From positions 248,001 to 312,000 of the forward strand of contig JACRMT010000004.1 of the NCBI GenBank assembly GCA_016214855.1: DNA of 64,000 nt. Reading direction: 5' to 3'. Origin of the DNA: Nitrospirota bacterium. Lineage in GTDB: Bacteria; Nitrospirota; Thermodesulfovibrionia; Thermodesulfovibrionales; UBA6898. The position numbers and the translations under genes are program-made. Under the pieces are notes generated by a model. That model ran no database searches. It had not been told where the DNA came from and saw only the letters and a list, made by a program, of their open reading frames with translations. Shown piece after piece: positions 9,012-18,582 of this stretch (its first letter is position 1; each line of letters opens with the position of its first letter).

Positions 9012-9899
9012 ATGGATATAAAATTTTATCTTAAAGATAAACAGACGCTGATAGATACGTTCTTCAGGGAATTGTACGGCAGACAGCATCATCCCCCTAT
9101 TCTGCAGGAAGCTATGCTCTATTCGCTTTTTGCCGGAGGAAAACGAATACGGCCTATCCTTGCGCTCGCAGCATACGAAACCTGCGGCGGCGATCCGAAC
9201 GAGATCGTTCCCTATGCGTCGACACTCGAGCTGATCCATACCTATTCCCTGATCCATGATGATCTTCCTGCCATGGACAATGATGATCTGAGGAGGGGTA
9301 AACCCACGAACCACAAGGTATATGGCGAGGCGGTCGCTATCCTTGCGGGAGACGCCCTTCTCACCGAAGCATTCAGTATCCTCTCGGATACTTCCCTGTC
9401 ATCTAAGGTTCCCGTATCTCACCAGATGGCAGCACTGCGGGAAATAGCCCTCGCCTCAGGCCTTGACGGCATGGTGGCCGGGCAGGTTCAGGATATGCTC
9501 TCCGAGAATCAGGAGCCTGATGCTGAAACCCTTCAGTTCATCCATTCGCACAAGACCGGGGCCTTGCTGCGCGCGTCAGTGCGTATCGGTCCTATTCTCT
9601 GCGGGAGCAGCCAGGAAGTGCTTGATGCCCTGACGACCTATGGGACCAACATCGGCCTTGCGTTCCAGGTGATCGATGATATACTTGACATAGAGGGCGA
9701 TACCGAGGAAATGGGCAAAACAGCAGGCTCTGATGAAAAGATCAACAAGATGACTTACCCTCGTTTTTACGGCCTGCAGAGGTCAAAAGAGATAGCCCAA
9801 AACCTTATTACCAACGCAAAGACTGCTCTCTCTCTCTTTTCATCTGAAGCTGATCCGCTCAGGGAAATTGCCGATTATCTCCTGACAAGGAGGAACTGA
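9012..9899 (+). CDS. ispA: farnesyl/geranylgeranyl diphosphate synthase
   Basis: Short-chain trans-prenyltransferase that condenses isopentenyl and allylic diphosphates. The 295-residue all-helical protein shows both aspartate-rich motifs: DDLPAMDND (first) and DDILD (second), plus GGKRIRP. The first motif has two residues inserted between the aspartates, as in the bacterial FPP synthase class. It lies directly before dxs and shares one base with it, so isoprenoid precursor supply and chain building are co-expressed. No strong ribosome site is visible before the ATG. Confidence 0.94.
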   Translation: MDIKFYLKDKQTLIDTFFRELYGRQHHPPILQEAMLYSLFAGGKRIRPILALAAYETCGGDPNEIVPYASTLELIHTYSLIHDDLPAMDNDDLRRGKPTNHKVYGEAVAILAGDALLTEAFSILSDTSLSSKVPVSHQMAALREIALASGLDGMVAGQVQDMLSENQEPDAETLQFIHSHKTGALLRASVRIGPILCGSSQEVLDALTTYGTNIGLAFQVIDDILDIEGDTEEMGKTAGSDEKINKMTYPRFYGLQRSKEIAQNLITNAKTALSLFSSEADPLREIADYLLTRRN

Positions 9900-11776
9900 T
9901 GATCCTCGAAAAAGTATCTTCCCCGCAAGACCTCAGAACGCTCAGTGCTGATGAGCTTAAAACATTGTCCGATGAGCTCAGGACCCTGATCATAGAGACC
10001 GTTGCCGTAAATGGAGGGCATCTGGCATCCAACCTCGGCATCATCGAGCTGACCATTGCACTTCATCATGTCTTCAACTCGCCCGTTGACAAGATCGTAT
10101 GGGATGTCGGCCATCAGTCCTATGCCCACAAAATTCTGACCGGCCGAAAAGAGACATTCACGACCCTCAGGACAGAGAAGGGTATTTCGGGTTTTCCAAA
10201 AATAGCGGAAAGTCCGCATGACGCCTTCGGCACAGGCCATAGTTCAACATCCATATCCGCCGCCCTCGGACTGCTTGAGGCGCGGGACAGAAATCATGAG
10301 CAGTTCAAGGTGATAGCGGTGATCGGTGACGGCGCCCTCTCAGGAGGCATCGCCTTTGAAGGCATGAACAACGCCGGCCACGGCAAGAAAGACCTTATCG
10401 TGATCCTGAACGACAATGAGATGTCCATATCCCCCAATGTCGGGGCCCTTTCAGCATATATGAACAGGATCCTTACCGACGAGCGATATCGCAAATTCAA
10501 AAAGGATACGATATCCTTTCTTGAGGGCATACCAAAGCTCGGCGGCTCTGTTGCAAAGATCGCGAGAAAGACCGAAGAGACCCTGAAAGGCATGATCCTT
10601 CCCGGCCTGCTCTTTGAAGAGCTCGGCTTTGACTATATCGGTCCTATTGACGGCCACAACACCGAACTGCTGATCGAAACATTGAACAGGATAAAGTCCT
10701 CGACATCGCCCACCCTTGTCCACGTGATCACAAAAAAAGGCAAGGGATATGAGTTCTCCGAAAAAGACCCCTGCGTGTTCCACGGCATCGGCCCGTTTGA
10801 AGTCGAGACAGGCTCGCCGCTCAGCACCGGCTCGGTCAGCTACAGCGCTGCCTTCGGCACCTGTCTTGCTGAACTGGCAGAATCAGACCCGAAGGTTATC
10901 GCCATCTCTGCGGCAATGAAGGAAGGGACCGGGCTCGACTGCTTTGCGGAACGTTTCCCTGACCGTTTTTATGATGTCGGCATTGCAGAGCAGCATGCCG
11001 TAACCTTTGCTGCAGGCCTCGCTGCCGGAGGACTCAAACCCGTGGTTGCTGTGTACTCTACATTTCTGCAGCGCGCGTACGACCAGATCATCCATGATGT
11101 CTGTCTCCAGAACCTTCCGGTCGTATTTGCCATAGACAGGGCCGGTCTCGTCGGTGAAGACGGTCCCACTCACCATGGCATCTTTGATATATCCTTCCTC
11201 AGACATATCCCAAACCTCACCTGCCTTGCACCGAAGAATACCGAGGAGCTGAGATTGATGCTTGCCTGGGCATTGGACCATGCAGGCCCGGTGGCGATTC
11301 GCTATCCGCGCGGCAGGGCGCCGCAGTCCGGTATTCCTGCTTCTCCCATGGCTCCGGGACGGGCGGAACTGCTCCATGAAGGTAATGACATGATCATCAT
11401 GGCGATCGGCAACACTGCCATCGATGCTCTCCGGGCAGCAGTTCGTCTTGAAGCCGCAGGCATTCATGCTTCCGTGATCAATGCCCGGTTCATCAAGCCC
11501 CTTGACCGCGACATCATCCTGTCCATGGCATCTCGCATACCCAGAATCCTTACCGTAGAGGAGAATGCCCTTCAGGGAGGGTTCGGCAGTGCTGTTATGG
11601 AGTGCCTCAATGAAGCAGCGATATCACACACAGCCGTGAAACGACTCGGCATTCCGGATCATTTTATTGAACAGGGCAGCATGAGCAGTCTCAGAGCCGC
11701 CTGCGGCATTGACGAAGAAGGCATCTATCAGGCCGCCCTCTCCTTCATGAAAGAACCCCTGAAGACAGGTGGGTAA
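9899..11776 (+). CDS. dxs: 1-deoxy-D-xylulose-5-phosphate synthase
   Basis: Thiamine-diphosphate enzyme that joins pyruvate and glyceraldehyde 3-phosphate, the first step of the MEP isoprenoid pathway. The 625-residue protein carries the TPP motif starting GDGALSGG and ending NN, the histidine in DVGHQSYAHK, the pyrimidine domain glutamate in GIAEQHAV, and the C-terminal transketolase domain with RYPRG. Length is normal. The start overlaps the ispA stop as TGATG with GGAGG just before it, which indicates translational coupling. Confidence 0.97.
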   Translation: MILEKVSSPQDLRTLSADELKTLSDELRTLIIETVAVNGGHLASNLGIIELTIALHHVFNSPVDKIVWDVGHQSYAHKILTGRKETFTTLRTEKGISGFPKIAESPHDAFGTGHSSTSISAALGLLEARDRNHEQFKVIAVIGDGALSGGIAFEGMNNAGHGKKDLIVILNDNEMSISPNVGALSAYMNRILTDERYRKFKKDTISFLEGIPKLGGSVAKIARKTEETLKGMILPGLLFEELGFDYIGPIDGHNTELLIETLNRIKSSTSPTLVHVITKKGKGYEFSEKDPCVFHGIGPFEVETGSPLSTGSVSYSAAFGTCLAELAESDPKVIAISAAMKEGTGLDCFAERFPDRFYDVGIAEQHAVTFAAGLAAGGLKPVVAVYSTFLQRAYDQIIHDVCLQNLPVVFAIDRAGLVGEDGPTHHGIFDISFLRHIPNLTCLAPKNTEELRLMLAWALDHAGPVAIRYPRGRAPQSGIPASPMAPGRAELLHEGNDMIIMAIGNTAIDALRAAVRLEAAGIHASVINARFIKPLDRDIILSMASRIPRILTVEENALQGGFGSAVMECLNEAAISHTAVKRLGIPDHFIEQGSMSSLRAACGIDEEGIYQAALSFMKEPLKTGG

Positions 11777-11833
11777 TCTGCAGGTATTTAGGGGGATACG
11801 TGGAAACAATGTTCCGGGATCTCAAAAAGTTCA

Positions 11834-11868
11834 TACCTGACAGACTACGGTCTAAGCAACCTAATAAG
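11834..11868 (+). repeat. intergenic degenerate heptad patch B
   Basis: Five seven-base units are visible: tacctga, cagacta, cggtcta, agcaacc, taataag. cagactacggtctaag matches the reverse complement of bases in patch C (34521-34536) at 14 of 16 positions. It lies in the 100-base gap between dxs and tlyA. Confidence 0.45.
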
Positions 11869-11876
11869 CTCCACCG

Positions 11877-12623
11877 ATGAAACAAAAAGACAGATTGGAC
11901 AAGATCATGGTTGACAAACAACTGGTGAAGAGCAGAGACCGGGCAAAGGCGCTCATCATGGCAGGAAATGTCCTCGTTGACGGAAGACAGGAATCCAAGG
12001 CAGGCGCTCTCATTGATGTCAACGCTGTTGTAGCTCTCACGGAAAAGGATATTCCGTTTGTGAGCAGAGGCGGCGTCAAGCTCGAAGGAGCGCTGGCCTT
12101 TTTCAGGATCGATCCTGCCGGCAAGACCATAATGGATATCGGAAGCTCCACCGGCGGTTTTACCGACTGCGTATTAAAACACGGAGCAGCACGCGTCTAT
12201 GCCATTGACGTCGGTTATGGCCAGCTTGACTGGTCTCTGAGGAATGACCCGCGCGTCATCCTGCACGAAAAGACGAACATCCGGCATCTGGAGCATGACC
12301 GCATCCCTGAACTGGTCGATCTCGTCGTGATCGATGTATCATTCATCTCCCTCACCCAGGTGCTGCCCAGAGCGCTCGATTTTCTCTCTCCCGAAGGCAA
12401 CGTGCTGGCCATGGTCAAACCTCAGTTCGAGGTCGGCAGAGAAATGGTCGAAAAAGGCGGCGTCATACGCGATGAGCAGAAAAGACGCTCTGCAGTACAA
12501 AAAGTAAGCGAATTTTCCGCAACTGCCGGGTTCCTGGTCATGGGGGATTACGAGTCTCCCCTGCCCGGACAGAAAGGCAACAGGGAATATTTCATTCACC
12601 TAAGGAGAAAGAATCATGTATGA
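11877..12623 (+). CDS. tlyA: TlyA-family rRNA 2'-O-methyltransferase (hemolysin A family)
   Basis: Residues 1-62 form an S4 RNA-binding domain (RLDKIMVDKQLVKSRDRAKA) and the remainder an FtsJ-type Rossmann methyltransferase with the AdoMet motif DIGSSTGGFTDC and conserved D in VVIDVSFIS. Family members methylate ribose in 16S and 23S rRNA; the historic hemolysin label is from one pathogen and is not implied here. It lies in the ispA-dxs run, a common gene order. Its end overlaps the following gene by eight bases. Confidence 0.92.
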   Translation: MKQKDRLDKIMVDKQLVKSRDRAKALIMAGNVLVDGRQESKAGALIDVNAVVALTEKDIPFVSRGGVKLEGALAFFRIDPAGKTIMDIGSSTGGFTDCVLKHGAARVYAIDVGYGQLDWSLRNDPRVILHEKTNIRHLEHDRIPELVDLVVIDVSFISLTQVLPRALDFLSPEGNVLAMVKPQFEVGREMVEKGGVIRDEQKRRSAVQKVSEFSATAGFLVMGDYESPLPGQKGNREYFIHLRRKNHV

Positions 12624-13293
12624 GCCGAAAATTCTGATAGGACTCGACTACTCCGTCGCGTCCAAAGAAGTCATAGAGATCCTGATCGAGGCGGCAGATG
12701 ACGCGGAGATCTTTCAGGAGATCGCGAGGACGAACACGAACAGACCGGAAATCCTGGAATTGCTGCATGAACACCCGGACACGCCTGCTGATGTCAGAAG
12801 CCTGATCTCAGGGTCTCTTCATCTGCCTGCCAAAACTGCAACAGAGATTGCAAAGGTGGAGAGGCCGAAAGAGGCCCGCGTGCAGAATGTCCTTCAGAAG
12901 ATCCAGACGCTGACCGTCTCCCAAAGGGTCCAGCTTGCCATGAAAGGAAGCAGGGAGATCCGCGGGATCCTGATCAAGGACACCAACAAAGAGGTCATGC
13001 TCAGTGTGCTGGACAACCAGAAGATCACTGACACGGAAATTGAACTGATCGCCCGCTCCCGTTCGGTCAACGAGGAAGCACTGCGCAGGATCGCCAAGAA
13101 CAGGGAGTGGCTCAAGTGCTATGCTGTGGTTTATGCATTGGTGACAAACCCCAAAACACCTCCCGGGATCTCGGTCGGTATGGTAGGCGATCTCAAGACC
13201 AAGGACCTGATAATCCTCGAAAAAAATAAAAATGTGCCTGAAGTCATCCGGAGTGCAACGAAGCGGCTGCTACAGATGCGAAAACCGAAATGA
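12616..13293 (+). CDS. hypothetical alpha-helical repeat protein
   Basis: A 225-residue soluble protein of unknown function. It is made of repeating helices with spaced leucines and isoleucines, such as ILELLHEHPDTPADV, VMLSVLDNQKITDTEI and ALRRIAKNREWLKC, which looks like a HEAT or leucine-rich-variant solenoid rather than an enzyme. No signal peptide or membrane helix is present. It overlaps tlyA by eight bases, has AAGGAG upstream of its ATG, and is followed 48 bases later by a hybrid histidine kinase; a protein-binding role beside that kinase is possible but unproven. Confidence 0.65.
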   Translation: MYEPKILIGLDYSVASKEVIEILIEAADDAEIFQEIARTNTNRPEILELLHEHPDTPADVRSLISGSLHLPAKTATEIAKVERPKEARVQNVLQKIQTLTVSQRVQLAMKGSREIRGILIKDTNKEVMLSVLDNQKITDTEIELIARSRSVNEEALRRIAKNREWLKCYAVVYALVTNPKTPPGISVGMVGDLKTKDLIILEKNKNVPEVIRSATKRLLQMRKPK

Positions 13294-13341
13294 GCTGCAC
13301 CTCCCCGGAGCGTATGATTTGAGAACAAGACCCGGTTTCCG

Positions 13342-15687
13342 ATGAAGCTGTCCGCCGGGCGCCTCCGCAGCAGCCTTGCATTCCGGACGATCGCTCCTGT
13401 TGTAGCGATAGCGCTGATAGCCTGGATCAGCCTGTACATCTTTGTCCTGCGTTCAGTCTCCCAATTCGCTGACAATCGGATACGCGAGTCATTTGTCGAA
13501 ATGGCCCATGATGTATACCTGGTCTGTGACCGGAGCCTGAACGAACTGTATAAGACCGGCACGTTTGATGAGGAAAGCACCATACGGATAAAAAAGACAC
13601 TTGCGCTCGACATGATCGGGGATTTCATGCGCCAGAACAAGCTCGCAGGCATGGTCATGCATCAGGGGAAGATGCTGTTTGCTGCAGAAGGCACCCCAAA
13701 AGAACTTTCAGACGCTGCCGCAAAGCTGAACAACAGCAATGCCGTTACGGCCTTTCCTCTCGGCAGTCGTACCTACTACGCCTACCAGATCAGATTTCAG
13801 CCCTGGGAATGGGACATTACGCTGATCAAGGACGCTGCAGATTACGCGTCCCTGCTGCACAGCGTCAAGCTCGCTTATGGCATTACCGGCTTTATGCTGA
13901 CCGCCGTGACCCTGCTCTTTATATATTCTCTCAGAAAGAATATCCGTTATCCTCTCAGCAGCATCCTCGACCCGATCAGCAGAGGGGAGATGCCTGTCTA
14001 TAGGGGTATCACTGAATTCGAGCACTTGAGCAACAGCATTAGAAGTGCCATGGAACTCCGTGACCGGGAGACCCGCATGCTGAACAATATTTATCACCTT
14101 GCGGCAGTGAAGCGGGGAAAGGATTATTTTGACGAAGTTGCGATGACGATCTCGCGGCTCTTCTCCCTGCACGCCTATCTGTCTAAGCTTAACCCTGACG
14201 GAGAAACCGAGCAGATCGTTTCCCTGCATATAAACGGCGCCATCCGCAAGGGTTTCGGCATGCCCCTCAGGGGTACCCCGGACGAAAGCGTGATCGAGAA
14301 AAAACATATTGTTGTCATCGAAGCTGGGCTGAGGCAGCAGTTCCCTGACGTAAAGGCCTTTGCTGAGGTCAATGCCGATTTTTTCATCGGCTTCGCGATC
14401 TTCAACAGTAAAAGTGAGGCGATCGGTATTATCGGCGCTTTTGGCGAGAGGCGGGAGATCACAGAATCGGACATCAAGGTTCTTCAGACCATAGGACAGA
14501 TCGTTGCAGCAGAGTTCGAACGCAGCGACGAGGAAAAAGAGAAGGAGAGCATCAGGGAGCAGCTTTTTCAGGCGCATAAAATGGAAGCTATCGGCACCCT
14601 TGCGGGCGGTATAGCGCATGATTTCAATAATATGCTCCAGGGCATTCTGGGACATGCATCCCTGCTGAAGGCTCTGATCAAACCGGGGACATCCCTGTAT
14701 GAATCAGCGGATACGATCGAACATATTGCGGACCGCGCTGCACAGCTTACCCGGCAGCTTCTTGGCTTTGCAAGAAAGGGGAAATACCTTATAGAGCCCA
14801 TTTCGGTCAATGAAGTTATCAACGCTGTTCTGAAGATCATTACAAAGACCTTTGACAGGAACATAGAAATAGAAACCGACCTCAGCAGTGAAGGCATGAC
14901 CATTGAAGGCGACCGAAGCCAGATCGAGCAGGTTATTCTGAACCTCTGCCTGAATGCCAGGGACGCCATGCCGGGCGGTGGGACACTCCGCATTGAGACA
15001 GCCATAAGGAGCGATGCGCCGGACAGCATCGGCCGCGGAGATACGTTTTCCCAAAAGGTGACCATAAAGATAACTGACACAGGGTCAGGCATTGCCGAAT
15101 CAGTTAAAGAGCATATATTCGAGCCTTTTTTTACGACAAAGGAACTGGGCAAGGGAACCGGCATGGGTCTTGCCATGGTTTATGGCGTTGTCAAGAATCA
15201 TGCAGGCACGATCAATGTTGAAACTTCTCAGGGAAAGGGCACTACATTCACCGTAAGCTTTCCGGCTTCAAATCCGGTCGCCAGTGTCATACAGGCAGTG
15301 CAGCCGGCGCCTGCTTCCGGCAGAGGAACGATCCTTATCGTTGACGATGAAGATTACATCAGAAGCATACTCCAGACCATGCTTGAGAAACTTGGATACC
15401 GCGTGATCTCTGCGGTCAACGGCAAAGAGGCTCTTGAGGTATATGCCGAACAGCAGGCAGACATTGACCTCGTGATCCTGGACCTTATCATGCCTGTCAT
15501 GAACGGCGAGGAAGCATTCCACCGTCTCAGAGAAATCAACGAAAAGGTAAAGGTCCTTATAGCCTCCGGACATACCACTGCAGGAGATCCGGGTTTTCCG
15601 CTTCAGCAGGGCCTGCACGGCTTTATCCAGAAGCCCTTCTCTCTGCACAGTATCGCTGATAAAGTCCAGTCCCTGCTTTCCGTCTGA
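13342..15687 (+). CDS. membrane hybrid sensor histidine kinase with C-terminal receiver
   Basis: A 781-residue kinase. It has a membrane helix at about 16-37, a periplasmic sensor (38-176), a second helix (177-197), a HAMP-like linker, a GAF-like domain (about 255-390), a HisKA domain with phosphoacceptor H426 in GGIAHDFNN, a HATPase domain with N, DTGSGI and GTGMGLA boxes (about 500-645), and a receiver domain (661-781) with acidic pair D668/D669 and phosphorylation site D714 in LDLIMPVMNGE. The HisKA/HATPase/receiver order is common in Geobacter-like and Nitrospirota kinases. No DNA-binding partner is adjacent; the ligand is unknown. Confidence 0.9.
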   Translation: MKLSAGRLRSSLAFRTIAPVVAIALIAWISLYIFVLRSVSQFADNRIRESFVEMAHDVYLVCDRSLNELYKTGTFDEESTIRIKKTLALDMIGDFMRQNKLAGMVMHQGKMLFAAEGTPKELSDAAAKLNNSNAVTAFPLGSRTYYAYQIRFQPWEWDITLIKDAADYASLLHSVKLAYGITGFMLTAVTLLFIYSLRKNIRYPLSSILDPISRGEMPVYRGITEFEHLSNSIRSAMELRDRETRMLNNIYHLAAVKRGKDYFDEVAMTISRLFSLHAYLSKLNPDGETEQIVSLHINGAIRKGFGMPLRGTPDESVIEKKHIVVIEAGLRQQFPDVKAFAEVNADFFIGFAIFNSKSEAIGIIGAFGERREITESDIKVLQTIGQIVAAEFERSDEEKEKESIREQLFQAHKMEAIGTLAGGIAHDFNNMLQGILGHASLLKALIKPGTSLYESADTIEHIADRAAQLTRQLLGFARKGKYLIEPISVNEVINAVLKIITKTFDRNIEIETDLSSEGMTIEGDRSQIEQVILNLCLNARDAMPGGGTLRIETAIRSDAPDSIGRGDTFSQKVTIKITDTGSGIAESVKEHIFEPFFTTKELGKGTGMGLAMVYGVVKNHAGTINVETSQGKGTTFTVSFPASNPVASVIQAVQPAPASGRGTILIVDDEDYIRSILQTMLEKLGYRVISAVNGKEALEVYAEQQADIDLVILDLIMPVMNGEEAFHRLREINEKVKVLIASGHTTAGDPGFPLQQGLHGFIQKPFSLHSIADKVQSLLSV

Positions 15688-15812
15688 TCCTGCGCTGCCT
15701 TGCGCAGAAGCCGACAGGCGGCTCTGTTTACAGCGCAGTCGATCTCATCAATCCTCCCGGGACGTTCTCGCGCTTTCTTATGCAATTACCTTTGAAATAA
15801 TGCTTCTGCCCA

Positions 15813-16451
15813 TTACACTCCCCGTTCGTTCGGGTCGAATATAATCTTATGCAGCTGCATATTAAGCCTCACCTCAAGCCTGTCCTGAAGGATCCAGCCC
15901 GCAAGCTCCCGCGGCTCAATACTGCCGGCTGCCGGAGAAAAAAGGACCGTGCAAAGGTTCGCAAGTCCCTGTTCCCTTACCAGCTTCCTTGACCATTCAT
16001 AATCGTGCCTGTCGCAGATAACGAACTTGATCTCGTCTGCCGGTTTTATGTGTTCAAGATTGGCAATATCGTTTTTTCCGCTCATACGGCTTGAAGGTGT
16101 CTTCATGTCCATGATCACGATCGCGCGCCTGTCCAGAGCGCTGATGTTCATGCTGCCGTTCGTCTCAATAAGCACCCGGTATCCTGCATCCAGCAGCCTC
16201 TTCGTAAGTTCCACGACCTCATCATGCTGCAGCAGCGGTTCGCCGCCGGTGATCTCCACAAGGTTCAGCCCGGCGACTCTTACTTTTTCGATGATCTCTG
16301 CAACGGTCATTTCGGTCCCGCCCTCATAGGAATAGGAGGTATCACAGTACGCGCACCTGAGATTACAGCCGCTCAAACGGATAAATGTGCAGGGAGTCCC
16401 TGCATAGGTTGATTCGCCCTGAATGCTGGTAAACAGTTCGCAGACCTTCAT
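15813..16451 (-). CDS. queE: 7-carboxy-7-deazaguanine synthase (radical SAM)
   Basis: Radical SAM enzyme that contracts 6-carboxytetrahydropterin to 7-carboxy-7-deazaguanine in queuosine synthesis. The 212-residue protein has the N-terminal FTSIQGES motif, the iron-sulfur site CNLRCAYCDT (CxxxCxxC) and GGEPLLQ. Compact length is normal for QueE. It is the last gene of the rsmD-coaD-eamA-queE run on the minus strand. Other queuosine genes are not in the window. Confidence 0.93.
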   Translation of the reverse strand: MKVCELFTSIQGESTYAGTPCTFIRLSGCNLRCAYCDTSYSYEGGTEMTVAEIIEKVRVAGLNLVEITGGEPLLQHDEVVELTKRLLDAGYRVLIETNGSMNISALDRRAIVIMDMKTPSSRMSGKNDIANLEHIKPADEIKFVICDRHDYEWSRKLVREQGLANLCTVLFSPAAGSIEPRELAGWILQDRLEVRLNMQLHKIIFDPNERGV

Positions 16452-16460
16452 GGATTTCCG

Positions 16461-17285
16461 TTATGTCCCTGATCTGATCGTCATATAGCCTGAGAAGAGT
16501 ATAAGAGCTCCGCCGAGAAGAGAATTCTGGCCCGGCACTTCCTGGAGAAAAAACATGCTCAGCAGGATTGCACACACCGGCTCCAGATAACCGAGCACTG
16601 CGGCCCTGCTTGCCGATACTTCCCGGAGCCCGCGGTAATACAGGACCGGGGCAATGATCGAATGAACCAGGCCCGTGAAAAGAAAGCTCCAGAGCGCATG
16701 CATGGGAAACTCCCGGATAAAGGGTGCAAGACATACAAGGATGGTGATATTCACGATGTAGGCAATCATGAAGGGTCGGTATTGTGCGGCATATCTCCTT
16801 GCGATAATAATGATTACAGCATATGAGGCACCGGAAGCAAGTCCGGACAGGATCCCTATCAAATGACCCGGTTGCACCGAAAACCCGTCGAGCATGATCC
16901 AGAGTCCTATGGACGAAATGACAATAGATCCGATCAGCAGCATCGTGATCTTTTCCTTAAGAAACAGGGCAGCGAGAACAGCAACAATAATAGGGGCGGA
17001 ATAATGCGTAAGTACGGCATTCGATATGGTCGTCATTTTAAATGCATAGAAAAAGGCAAGGCTGTTCACCAGGCTGACAAGACCTAACAGAACAGGTGCT
17101 GCAAGCTTTTTCCTGCCCCCTACTTCTTTGATGTAGCCCTTATGCCATACAATAAGCGACTGCACCGTGACAGCAATAACCAGTGAGTAGAACAGAAATA
17201 TATGCACCGGCACGTCAGAAAGTCTGACTATCACACCGAGGGAACTCCAGAGAACAATGGCAAGAAGGATGTAGAACTGGGCCAT
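16461..17285 (-). CDS. EamA/DMT-superfamily transporter
   Basis: A 274-residue inner-membrane protein with ten predicted hydrophobic helices made of two EamA halves. The first half contains LAFFYAFKMTTISNAVLTHY and the second ends LGYLEPVCAILLSMFFLQEV, the usual signature segments. Members export metabolites such as amino acids or nucleosides; the substrate cannot be told. It lies ten bases from both coaD and queE, so it belongs to the same operon. Confidence 0.85.
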   Translation of the reverse strand: MAQFYILLAIVLWSSLGVIVRLSDVPVHIFLFYSLVIAVTVQSLIVWHKGYIKEVGGRKKLAAPVLLGLVSLVNSLAFFYAFKMTTISNAVLTHYSAPIIVAVLAALFLKEKITMLLIGSIVISSIGLWIMLDGFSVQPGHLIGILSGLASGASYAVIIIIARRYAAQYRPFMIAYIVNITILVCLAPFIREFPMHALWSFLFTGLVHSIIAPVLYYRGLREVSASRAAVLGYLEPVCAILLSMFFLQEVPGQNSLLGGALILFSGYMTIRSGT

Positions 17286-17294
17286 GAGGCGGCG

Positions 17295-17783
17295 TTACGG
17301 TTTCCGGAATCTCTTTTTTAAGGCTTTTTCGACATGGGGAGGGACCAATCCTCGCACTGAACCGCCGAGGGATGCCATCTCCTTGACGATCGTGGCGGTA
17401 AGATACGAGTACTCCTCGCTCGGCATCATAAAGACCGTCTCAATGTCAGAAGAAAGTCGTCTGTTCATAAGAGCCATCTGCAGTTCGTACTCAAAATCCG
17501 ATACTGCCCGAAGCCCCCTTATGATGGCAACCCCTTTTCTCCCGGACACATAATCCACCAGAAGGCCGTCGAACATCTCCACCCTCACCTGTTTATATTT
17601 CTTCAGCGTTTCGCGAATCAGGTCCAGTCGTTCTTCGATGCTGAACAAGGGGTTCTTTTTCGGATTCGGAGCAACACCCACAATAAGATGATCGAATATC
17701 CTCAGACCCCTCTTCACAAGGTCAAGATGACCATTGGTGAATGGGTCAAACGTACCCGGATAAATGCCTAATTTTCTGTTCAT
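17295..17783 (-). CDS. coaD: phosphopantetheine adenylyltransferase
   Basis: Transfers AMP from ATP to 4'-phosphopantetheine, the next-to-last step of coenzyme A synthesis. The 162-residue protein has the nucleotidyltransferase T/HxGH motif in GTFDPFTNGHLDLV, RGLRAVSDFEYE, and the C-terminal SSxxR-like VKEMASLGG segment. Size is typical. It overlaps rsmD by four bases, an arrangement seen in many bacteria. Confidence 0.96.
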   Translation of the reverse strand: MNRKLGIYPGTFDPFTNGHLDLVKRGLRIFDHLIVGVAPNPKKNPLFSIEERLDLIRETLKKYKQVRVEMFDGLLVDYVSGRKGVAIIRGLRAVSDFEYELQMALMNRRLSSDIETVFMMPSEEYSYLTATIVKEMASLGGSVRGLVPPHVEKALKKRFRKP

Positions 17784-18355
17784 GGTCCATTCCTGTAGAG
17801 GGCAAGTCTCGTATCGCCGTACCGGTACTGCTTCATGAGCCTGAGGCGGCCTGCAGCATCGGGTACAACCACCTTTGCTCCATGCTCACAAAGCAGCACG
17901 CCCTGTGCATCTAAAATACCATATTTGCTGATCAAGGGAAGGATTTTCTCTATCTCATCCGAGTTATAAGGCGGATCTGCAAAGATAACGTCATATGTCT
18001 CTCCGGTCAAAGAAGCTCTCTGCAGGAATGATTCAACCTCCTCGCAATGAACAGATGCCTTTGACGCCAGATCGAGCTTTTCGATCAGTTCACTGATCGC
18101 CCTTGCCCTCGGACGCACGGATTCAATGAAAACCACATGTTCTGCTCCGCGCGACAGCGCCTCTATGCCCATTGTGCCGGTCCCTGCGTAGAGGTCAAGA
18201 AAAGATGCGCCCCCGATCTCATTTCGCAGGATATCGTAAACAGCCTCCCGGACCTTTGCCGGCGTTGGCCTGAGGTCGTCCTTCCCTGCCCTTTTGACAA
18301 AGAGTTTCTTTGAACCGATCTTTCTTCCCTTAAATTCCCCTGCCGAAATGCGCAT
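17780..18355 (-). CDS. rsmD: 16S rRNA (guanine966-N2)-methyltransferase
   Basis: Cytoplasmic methyltransferase for 16S rRNA. The 191-residue protein begins MRISAGEFKGRKI, has the AdoMet motif FLDLYAGTGTMGIEALSRGA and the catalytic FADPPYNS (DPPY) motif. Length is normal. It heads the rsmD-coaD-eamA-queE operon. Its promoter must lie in or next to the decayed repeat region immediately upstream. Confidence 0.95.
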   Translation of the reverse strand: MRISAGEFKGRKIGSKKLFVKRAGKDDLRPTPAKVREAVYDILRNEIGGASFLDLYAGTGTMGIEALSRGAEHVVFIESVRPRARAISELIEKLDLASKASVHCEEVESFLQRASLTGETYDVIFADPPYNSDEIEKILPLISKYGILDAQGVLLCEHGAKVVVPDAAGRLRLMKQYRYGDTRLALYRNGP

Positions 18356-18371
18356 ATATTACCTCAGCCTT

Positions 18372-18581
18372 CTAGTGTACGATCCTGATGTAGTCTACAC
18401 CCTCAAAGGTCGTAGCCACCACCCTGCCGGTCACATGCACCGGGACATGCGTCCCGTTCGACAGAAGGGTGATCACCGCATTGCGGTTGCACTTGACCAT
18501 CAGATCAGGTATTCCGTCATGATCATAGTCGCCAAGCGCATAGGGCCATGTAACCGCAGGGATCGATCCGCCCAGCCGCAA
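18372..18581 (-). pseudogene. C-terminal remnant of a calcium-binding surface protein
   Basis: This 69-residue open frame carries YALGDYDHDGIPDLMVK, a DxDxDGxxD calcium-binding type repeat, followed by a beta-rich tail ending EGVDYIRIVH. Similar tails end large exported proteins in Geobacter and Nitrospirota. Here it lacks the body, and it abuts the truncated RHS reading frame in another phase at about 18580, as expected for a deletion that joined two unrelated genes. Confidence 0.55.
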
Positions 18582-18582
18582 G

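Noticed and set aside
13708..14655. Open frame of 315 codons opposite the hybrid histidine kinase
   Set aside because: The kinase domains on the plus strand are convincing and the antisense product has no motifs.
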